The position numbers were made by a program, and so were the translations under genes. Source: Elusimicrobiota bacterium (GTDB lineage Bacteria; Elusimicrobiota; Elusimicrobia; 2-02-FULL-39-32). Taken from it: a stretch of DNA of 11,910 nt. The DNA lies in assembly GCA_016193115.1 (NCBI GenBank), contig JACPSV010000060.1, positions 1 to 11,910 on the forward strand, read 5' to 3'. The notes beneath the pieces were generated by a model. The model had not been told where the DNA came from. It did no database searches and worked only from the letters and a program-made list of their open reading frames with translations. Shown one piece after another: positions 6,348-11,910 of the stretch; position 1 is the stretch's first letter, and each line of letters begins with the position of its first letter.

Positions 6348-7387
6348 TGAGTCAAAACCTCACATCCGTTTTTTGTGACCAGAAGCGTATCTTCGATGCG
6401 CACTCCAAATTCTCCCGGCAGGTAGATCCCGGGCTCCACGGTGACAACCATCCCTTCTCTCAACACTTCTTTCGAACCAATCCCCAAACGCGGCGGCTCG
6501 TGAATATCCAAACCGACCCCGTGCCCCGTGCCATGCACAAAATAGTCGCCGTAACCCGCTTTGCGAATGACTTCTCTACAAACGAAATCTATCTTTCCCG
6601 CGGTCACGCCCGGCCGCACGGCCGCCATACCCACCGACTGCGATTTTTTCACAATCCCGTAGATTTTCTGGAATTGGCTGGAGATTTTACCAAAAAAGCC
6701 CGTACGCGTCAAATCCGACCGGTATCCTCCAAAGGCGCAGCCGCAATCCATGAGGACCGCCATCTTCGGAGACAGTTTTTTATCGGAAACCACATGGTGC
6801 GGGTAGGCGGCATTTTCCTGGAACGCAACGATTGTCTCAAATGCGGTTTTGGAAGCTCCGGCCTTGAAAAACAGACCTTCTAACGCGCGCGCAACCTCCC
6901 TTTCCGTCTGTCCTTCCCGCAAAAGACCAAACGTAGATTCCCGCGAGACAAACGTGGCGTGACAAGCCTGGGAAATCAGTTCGATCTCGTTCTCGTCCTT
7001 AATCATTCTTTGTTTCAGGACAAATCCATCCAGAGGAACCCACCGCATCCCTTTGCCGGAGGAAAAAGATTTGAAGAGGGAGACAGTCACCTTGGCAGAA
7101 TCGTATCCCACTTTTTTCAGGCCGTCTTTGCGCACCGCGCTCTCCAAAGATTTCAGAAGTTTCCGCGATGTAACGACCGAAAGTTTCCGATCCACAATGG
7201 AACGGGCCTGCTCCGCTAACAGAAGCGGAGAAAAAAGAAAGTCTCCTCCCCGGCTCACCAACAGAAAACACCCTTCGGAAGGAAACCCGCTCAAATAAAA
7301 AACGTCCGAGTAATCAAAAGTTAAATACCCATCCACCTTTTGATCCCGGCACCGCTCCCTTAAACGATCTCTTCTTCGCTCGGTCAT
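6344..7387 (-). CDS. pepP: Aminopeptidase P family protein (Xaa-Pro peptidase, M24B)
   Basis: Metal-dependent peptidase that cleaves next to proline. 347 residues: creatinase-type N-terminal domain (about 5-125) and pita-bread catalytic domain (about 133-345). All five metal ligands are visible: D214 (in MDCGC), D225 (SDLTRT), H289 (HGTGHGVG), E318 (VEPGIY) and E332 (RIEDT). Substrate-side histidines lie in PHH (196-198) and IHEPP (295-299). The first metal site reads DCGC rather than the common DxGA, a small change. No signal peptide, so cytoplasmic. The start is ATG 7387-7385; an in-frame TAA lies 15 bases upstream, so no longer form exists. There is no Shine-Dalgarno sequence, which fits a nearly leaderless mRNA. 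First gene of the operon; a Xaa-Pro dipeptidase (pepQ-like) role cannot be excluded from sequence alone. Confidence 0.9.
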   Translation of the reverse strand: MTERRRDRLRERCRDQKVDGYLTFDYSDVFYLSGFPSEGCFLLVSRGGDFLFSPLLLAEQARSIVDRKLSVVTSRKLLKSLESAVRKDGLKKVGYDSAKVTVSLFKSFSSGKGMRWVPLDGFVLKQRMIKDENEIELISQACHATFVSRESTFGLLREGQTEREVARALEGLFFKAGASKTAFETIVAFQENAAYPHHVVSDKKLSPKMAVLMDCGCAFGGYRSDLTRTGFFGKISSQFQKIYGIVKKSQSVGMAAVRPGVTAGKIDFVCREVIRKAGYGDYFVHGTGHGVGLDIHEPPRLGIGSKEVLREGMVVTVEPGIYLPGEFGVRIEDTLLVTKNGCEVLTQ

Positions 7388-7398
7388 CGGAGGAGATG

Positions 7399-7407
7399 AT
7401 TATATCA
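7399..7407 (-). promoter_or_regulatory. Extended -10 promoter for the long operon
   Basis: Minus strand reads TGATATAAT: a perfect TATAAT (7404-7399) with the TGn extension. The position 17 bases further upstream is a poor -35 (AGAACG), as expected for an extended -10 promoter. Transcription should start near 7392, only about five bases before the peptidase ATG at 7387. It lies in the 61-base divergent gap between the peptidase and cutA, the only intergenic space ahead of the operon. A weaker plus-strand pair, TTGCAT (7410-7415) and TAGACT (7434-7439), might serve the cutA side, but with little confidence. Confidence 0.6.
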
Positions 7408-7448
7408 AATTGCATGGTGAACGTTCTTTTTGATAGACTTTTCAGACA

Positions 7449-7737
7449 ATGACTTCCGCTTGCGTTGTATTCGTCACCGCATCCAACAGAAAGGAAGCGG
7501 ATAAAATTTCTAAAACGATTGTGAAGGAGAGACTGGCGGCCTGTGTGAATCAGCTCCCTTCCATCCGCTCACGTTATTGGTGGAAAGGTAAAGTGGAAAA
7601 CAAAAAAATCAAAGTTTGAAGCTTTGAAGAAAAGAATCCAGACAATCCACTCCTATGCGGTGCCCGAAGTCATTGCCCTGGAAATCGTTCAAGGCAACCC
7701 GGACTATCTGAAGTGGATGGACGAATCCGTATCGTAA
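7449..7737 (+). pseudogene. cutA: cutA pseudogene (divalent-cation tolerance protein), deleted and frameshifted
   Basis: CutA is a small trimeric ferredoxin-like-fold protein linked to copper and divalent-metal tolerance. The first frame from ATG 7449 gives 56 residues with family features VVFVTASNRKEADKI, VKERLAACVN and SRYWWKGKVEN, and then meets TGA at 7617-7619. The second part is in the +1 frame and ends at TAA 7735-7737: KTKKSKFEALKKRIQTIHSY, VPEVIALEI and GNPDYLKWMDESV, all typical CutA. Between the parts the conserved strand (xxEVLLIIKT region, about eight residues) is missing. The break falls at AAAACAAAAAAA (7597-7608), consistent with loss of about 23-26 bases between short A-rich repeats. 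Both halves keep good similarity, so the loss looks recent. An assembly error is possible but would not normally remove a whole strand. Confidence 0.82.
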
Positions 7738-7744
7738 AGGAGAT
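7736..7744 (+). promoter_or_regulatory. Ribosome binding site for the DUF4321 gene
   Basis: AAAGGAGAT overlaps the terminal stop codon of the cutA pseudogene and lies about ten bases before ATG 7753. It supports that start and shows the gene was built to be cotranscribed with cutA. Confidence 0.7.
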
Positions 7745-7752
7745 CGCGCAGA

Positions 7753-8028
7753 ATGGAATCCACAAAAGGTCTGTTGACGGGAGTCTTGATCATCGTTGTC
7801 GGCGCTCTCTTGGGCAGTTTTATCGGCGGATTCATAGGCCACGTTTTCCCCGACGGGATGATCTTTGATCTTTTCTCCAAAGAGATCTCCGCCGGTCTCC
7901 AACCCACCACCCTGGACTTACGTCTCCTCGAAGTCACGTTCGGCTGCCTATTTAGGTTTAACGTCCCCTCCATCATCGGCATTCTCATGGCCGCCTACAT
8001 CTTCCGATCCTTCACAAGCTCCAAATAA
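7753..8028 (+). CDS. DUF4321-type small membrane protein
   Basis: Function unknown. 91 residues with two hydrophobic segments: about 7-29 (rich in Gly, VLIIVVGALLGSFIGGFIG) and about 72-87 (PSIIGILMAAYIFRSF), so probably an inner-membrane protein with two helices. Between them is a short soluble part with SAGLQPTTLDLRLLEVTFG (46-64) followed by FNVPSIIG. This pattern (Gly-rich helix, P-T-T-L-D-L, TFG, N-x-x-S-I-I-G) is what I know from the DUF4321 family of short two-helix proteins; the assignment is from memory of the pattern, not a search. ATG 7753 has a strong Shine-Dalgarno sequence. It follows cutA closely, so it may depend on the same transcript even though cutA is broken. It ends eight bases from the convergent large gene. 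Confidence 0.72.
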   Translation: MESTKGLLTGVLIIVVGALLGSFIGGFIGHVFPDGMIFDLFSKEISAGLQPTTLDLRLLEVTFGCLFRFNVPSIIGILMAAYIFRSFTSSK

Positions 8029-8036
8029 TCAAAAAT

Positions 8037-11000
8037 CTACTGGGAATAGGTAAGGACCTGAATCTTTTTTCGATTCTGCGCCGTCGAGTCCAAACTTATT
8101 TTCGAACGCGTTTCCTCCCAGTTCCGTATAGAAATTTCCACAACTTCTTCTTTAAGATCGCCCAGAGACCATTCTCCCTCAGTTTGTAAAAGTACAAGGG
8201 CGCGACTCCATAAGCGGTTTTTGTCCCTGAAATCCTCGAAATCATATTTCCCATCTTTTTTGCGATGGTATAGTCTGCGGAACCGGACATTTTCTATCTC
8301 TGGAACCCTCTTCCATCTCCCCCGCGAACGATTTTCCGAAACAAGCATCACTTCGATCTCTCTCCTCTCCGCGCCATACAGTGAAACCATCTTCTTGATC
8401 TGCGAAGCAAATAAACTTAAATTCTCTTCCGTAAGGACAATAGTCAGAGGGGATTCCCGCAGCAAACCGTCAGGCAAGACCTCGCCTAAGTTTCCGGAAA
8501 CCGTCTCCAGAACGTCCTCGGTCAAAAATAGAGCGCTATTCCCTTTCACGACCTTCCCTGCGGCTTTTGCCACAAGGGTAGTCCCACCCTGAACCGCCCA
8601 GAGAGGATGTCTCCACACCGGCGCGGATGATAGGTTTCCTTGCAATTCTCCCTGACTCCAGGATTGGAGGACGCTCAGGAGATGAATGCTCTCGGACCGA
8701 TAGCCGCGAACCCACGGGTTTTCACCCAGCACGGATTGCGCCATGCCGTTTCTATCGGCCAGATGTCCGGCCTCTTCCCCAAACTGCCAGCGGAGTGTTT
8801 GAACCACGTTTCCCTGAACGGATCGCGTCAAAGTGTTCCACCGTACTTCATCTGAGAATAGACCGCAATTCCAAAGCGCCTCGACTACCTGGGGAACGAA
8901 TGAGAACAGCGCCGGCCTTATCCCCTGAGAAGTCAGTGCTTGCGCCACGGAAACTCTTTCCGGAGATTGAATCGGATCCACGCTCATGCCTAGCACAGCC
9001 GTGACCAGATCGGGTTGAATCGTCTCGGATTTTTCATCCGTCCCAAACTCATCGGGTTGGCCGGACTCGTAGACAACCACGTCCTGTACGCCATGATCTA
9101 TTCGCAGAACAGGCTTTAGCCAGCTCTGGGAATCTTCGATAAATTTATTCAATGTGTCACCCATGGCCACGATTCTTATCTTCTTCTCTTTGGATAACCA
9201 TCTCAATTTTTCCAGGACCTTAACGCGCGTCGTCACCGAAAATGGATTGTACATGAAGAAGAGATCTCCATCGCTCAGATCCCGATCCAAGACATTCCCG
9301 GATAGGAGATCCATGGGAATATTCAAACGTTGGGCGGCCTGACGCACATGCTCCACCCGTTCCGTCACGATCTCCACCCCTTTCAGTTTGGATTCCGTCA
9401 CCAAACCCGCATAGATCAGGAATCTCCCATAACCAAACCCTAAATCGTACACGACTTCTCCGGATTCTAAATGGATATTCTGAAAGAGTTGGAGAAGAAG
9501 ATCATACGGAATCGGTTCATATCCAATTTGCTCGCCGGACCCATCGTGGACGGAATAGTTCTGTTGAACTTGAGATTCCACTTCCGTCACGTTCAATCCC
9601 AAAAGCCAATCCATCGCCTTTTCCGCAATGGGGACTGATCGGGAATGCAAGTTTTGCACAATTCTCCGCACAGCTTCCGGACCGCTCTCCGTTAACTGCC
9701 GAAACCTTTGACGGAGATCATCTTCCGATTTGGAGAGTGCGGAGTAGTACACTAAAAAGGACCGGATCAGAACGTACTTGAGTTCTGGATATTCCCTTAG
9801 AATGTCGCCAATCCTTTCCGGATTTTCAAGCAAATATCGGGAGCTGATCTTGGGATCCGTGAGTATGCCAAGCCAGGCAAAATAGCCATAGAAATACTCG
9901 CTCCAACGTTCACGGATAGTTGTTTTAGCGTGGCTGATCTCCATGATTCTGGAAAAGAGAGATTGGGGATCCTCTCTATGATCCACGTCCCTGGTATCGT
10001 CCACCAAATATGTAATTTCCACAAGTTCGTTCAAATGGCGCTGGATGCTCCGCAAAACCATTGTTGCCACGTCTTTCGGATCCGCATATTCCATATCCTC
10101 GCCAAATCTTCTATCTAATAGATCTAGCAAAACCAAAAATTCCATGTAATTCAAAGCTTTTGCAAGATTGGCCGATTTGTTGGGGATCCGGGAAAAAGCC
10201 TGCCCAAAGAATATCTTCATTTCTTCTGCCACAACGTTCAGATCCATATCGGACAGATCTGGATCTATTTCTGACTCATTCGATTGAAGCAAAATATCCC
10301 CCATCACTCTAAAAGCTCCTTCCACGGCATGCGCATTCTCAAATTTGTAGAGGGCCACGTCTGCGCCCTGAGGCGCGTCCGAAAACCGATAGGCGTAGGC
10401 AGACTCCGCATACCTGCCCTGCCAAGCCAAACATTGTCCTAAGGAGCGCCATGCTGTCGGCAAGACCGCAAGATTCAAATCGTGCGGGATAAGGTTCCAA
10501 AACAAATCGCCGGCGGCGCCATACTCACTTGCTTCTAATAGCGCTTGAGCCCTGTTGAACTGTTTCGCGATCTCCGGTGAGTCCGGCCTCATCCAAACTT
10601 CATACACCTCCTGAAACCGGTAAGGTTTAGGATGTTTATTCCATTCCACGGGCGCCTCCAAAGTGATTTTGCGCATGCGCGGGTACTGTTTCCTAACTTC
10701 ATACAGGATTTCAGGACGGTTAGACAGGATCAGCTCGTCCGTAGGGTAGTAGAGTCCGGCATACCCTCCTAAATTGGCCGCCCGGATCAAGGCTTTTTCT
10801 ATTAAGGGATAGAGATCGCTTGCTTTAACTTGGGAAAGGATACTCACGGTCGGCTGAATTCCAACAACGGTCAAATAAGTTTTTCCATCCTTTTCGACCT
10901 CAAACAGTTCCACAGAACCTGCAATCTCGTTTCTTGTTTTATCCACAATGGCCAACAGTTTGAACCGTTCATCCTGCCAGAGATCAAAATCGTCGGCCGT

Positions 11001-11910
11001 ACAGATTCCGGCGTTGTATCCCCACAACAAGAACGGAATCCCTTTGACCATTCTAAACTCAAACACCCTTTTCTCATCGCTTTCCCTCCACTCAAATTTC
11101 CGAAGTTCCCGCAGTATCTGACCAAGAGGATATCGAAACAGATCCTGTACGATTTCGTTGAATGCCAGCGCCCTCTGGTGAAGTCCAGAATCGGGCATGT
11201 CAAAGATCGCGGTCTCCAGTTCCGGAACATGGATCTCAGGCAATATCTTCTCCGCAATCTCGCTGGCAGGGTATGGGGCCAATATATTGAAGACTCGTTC
11301 TCTTCTCTCCTCCTCCCCCAAATTGGACTCCAGAAACAGGTTCAGACTTTGAACAACGCCTCCAGGATTGTGTATCGAACGCAATTTGGACTTGGGTAGT
11401 TTCGCCAAGAGTTCGGCGTCTTCAGAAATCAATTCTTCCAGAACGGATCTCAATTGTGACGGGTAGGCGGAACGATTTGTAAAGAGATTATGAATCACAT
11501 GCAGAACGAGAGGATCCCTGGCTTGCGCCCGTTCCGACATTTCGTTGACAGGGAGATACAAATGGCTCACGTATCGGTACAAATTTCCCAGCACCTCCCG
11601 GGCCAGAGGTGGGCTCCTGGATTCTGATAGGAGATAATCCTTTAGGGATTTTTTGAGAAATTCCCGATCCTCACCGATAACCTGCGCCTTCTCCTCTTCG
11701 CTCAATTCCCAATCACAGTATTGTAAATGATAAACCAGATCTAGAATGCGTTCTTCTGGATCGTAGGCTTCACCCTCTTTCAATGACCAAACTTTGACTG
11801 GGATCGCATCCTTTTCTCCCTCTCCCAAATCCCTGTGACGCAGAGGCGCAGGCACGTGGGAGCGCAGATCGCCTAAACTCCTGGACTTTCCCAGGATCTC
11901 TCCGATTTTC
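8037..11910 (-). CDS. Very large multidomain protein with a SAM-dependent methyltransferase domain (5' end outside window)
   Basis: At least 1290 residues, ending in TAG 8039-8037. Numbering from the GTG at 11855: helical part (about 30-250); alpha/beta block (about 260-420) with a GNAT-like order of strands, LTVVGIQPT (328-336) and YPTDELILSNRPEI (370-383); a helical pair like TPRs (about 433-492); more helices (to about 760). Then a class I methyltransferase domain (about 778-932): entry YEPIPYDLL (779-787), motif I VYDLGFGYGR (802-811), GVEI (826-829) as acidic end of strand 2, and FFMYNPF (866-872) as the motif IV position. The C-terminal 340 residues are unassigned. No transmembrane segment is obvious. 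The GTG has no Shine-Dalgarno sequence and the frame stays open for 18 further codons to the window edge, so the true start is upstream. The NPF motif resembles N/O-methyltransferases acting on polar groups, but the substrate is unknown. Confidence 0.8.
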   Translation of the reverse strand, partial: KIGEILGKSRSLGDLRSHVPAPLRHRDLGEGEKDAIPVKVWSLKEGEAYDPEERILDLVYHLQYCDWELSEEEKAQVIGEDREFLKKSLKDYLLSESRSPPLAREVLGNLYRYVSHLYLPVNEMSERAQARDPLVLHVIHNLFTNRSAYPSQLRSVLEELISEDAELLAKLPKSKLRSIHNPGGVVQSLNLFLESNLGEEERRERVFNILAPYPASEIAEKILPEIHVPELETAIFDMPDSGLHQRALAFNEIVQDLFRYPLGQILRELRKFEWRESDEKRVFEFRMVKGIPFLLWGYNAGICTADDFDLWQDERFKLLAIVDKTRNEIAGSVELFEVEKDGKTYLTVVGIQPTVSILSQVKASDLYPLIEKALIRAANLGGYAGLYYPTDELILSNRPEILYEVRKQYPRMRKITLEAPVEWNKHPKPYRFQEVYEVWMRPDSPEIAKQFNRAQALLEASEYGAAGDLFWNLIPHDLNLAVLPTAWRSLGQCLAWQGRYAESAYAYRFSDAPQGADVALYKFENAHAVEGAFRVMGDILLQSNESEIDPDLSDMDLNVVAEEMKIFFGQAFSRIPNKSANLAKALNYMEFLVLLDLLDRRFGEDMEYADPKDVATMVLRSIQRHLNELVEITYLVDDTRDVDHREDPQSLFSRIMEISHAKTTIRERWSEYFYGYFAWLGILTDPKISSRYLLENPERIGDILREYPELKYVLIRSFLVYYSALSKSEDDLRQRFRQLTESGPEAVRRIVQNLHSRSVPIAEKAMDWLLGLNVTEVESQVQQNYSVHDGSGEQIGYEPIPYDLLLQLFQNIHLESGEVVYDLGFGYGRFLIYAGLVTESKLKGVEIVTERVEHVRQAAQRLNIPMDLLSGNVLDRDLSDGDLFFMYNPFSVTTRVKVLEKLRWLSKEKKIRIVAMGDTLNKFIEDSQSWLKPVLRIDHGVQDVVVYESGQPDEFGTDEKSETIQPDLVTAVLGMSVDPIQSPERVSVAQALTSQGIRPALFSFVPQVVEALWNCGLFSDEVRWNTLTRSVQGNVVQTLRWQFGEEAGHLADRNGMAQSVLGENPWVRGYRSESIHLLSVLQSWSQGELQGNLSSAPVWRHPLWAVQGGTTLVAKAAGKVVKGNSALFLTEDVLETVSGNLGEVLPDGLLRESPLTIVLTEENLSLFASQIKKMVSLYGAERREIEVMLVSENRSRGRWKRVPEIENVRFRRLYHRKKDGKYDFEDFRDKNRLWSRALVLLQTEGEWSLGDLKEEVVEISIRNWEETRSKISLDSTAQNRKKIQVLTYSQ

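Noticed and set aside
7389..7430. Plus-strand GGAGGAGATG as a ribosome binding site with a start codon
   Set aside because: The ATG follows with almost no spacing and the frame meets stops quickly; it is the complement of the peptidase upstream region.
7449..7737. cutA expressed by programmed frameshifting at the A-run, or by reading TGA 7617 as selenocysteine
   Set aside because: Frameshifting would still leave out the core strand of the fold, and the frame after the TGA is not CutA-like; no frameshift or SECIS-type structure is evident.
8029..8036. Bidirectional terminator between the two convergent genes
   Set aside because: Only eight bases separate the stops and I see no stem-loop spanning them.
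11853..11855. GTG at 11855 as the true start of the large protein
   Set aside because: No ribosome binding site at proper distance, and the same frame stays open with coding-like residues to the window edge.

Overview
The window looks like chromosomal DNA from a Gram-negative-type bacterium that makes its own amino acids and vitamins. The evidence is a heptose-phosphate adenylyltransferase (LPS core heptose), acetyl-CoA carboxylase subunits AccB/AccC, EF-P, thiamine synthesis, and aspartate-family and isoleucine synthesis. Coding density is very high: there is no gene-free stretch above about 60 bases. Starts are often GTG or TTG. The stand-alone heptose enzyme, the ThiD2/ThiE pairing and the very large multidomain protein are compatible with an uncultivated lineage such as Omnitrophota or a relative. 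That taxonomic guess is low-confidence inference. I saw no tRNA, rRNA, CRISPR array, transposase or phage gene.

Positions 1-7387 (minus strand) read like one long operon. In transcription order it is pepP-type peptidase, efp, accB, accC, rfaE2, a ThiD2-like fragment, thiE, thrB, lysC and cimA (cut by the window start). Most junctions are 4-20 base overlaps or gaps of 0-5 bases, which suggests translational coupling. An extended -10 promoter (7399-7407) sits so close to the peptidase ATG that the mRNA would be nearly leaderless. The only real gap in the run, accC to rfaE2 (3857-3913), is filled by a palindromic repeat that can fold in two mutually exclusive ways. One of these folds pairs the rfaE2 start codon.

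The operon joins protein maturation and translation (peptidase, EF-P), the first step of fatty-acid synthesis (AccB/AccC), envelope synthesis (RfaE2), thiamine phosphate synthesis (ThiE plus a truncated ThiD2) and the route from aspartate to threonine and isoleucine (LysC, ThrB, CimA). lysC carries an in-frame internal start with a perfect Shine-Dalgarno sequence, exactly where alpha/beta aspartokinases start the beta subunit.

Positions 7449-8028 (plus strand) are divergent: a cutA pseudogene with an internal deletion and frameshift, then a small DUF4321-type membrane protein. Positions 8037-11910 (minus strand, convergent) hold most of one very large cytoplasmic-looking protein, at least 1290 residues. 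It has a helical N-terminal part, a GNAT-like block, a TPR-like block, a class I SAM-dependent methyltransferase domain and an uncharacterised C-terminal part. Its reading frame is still open at the window edge, so its true start lies outside.
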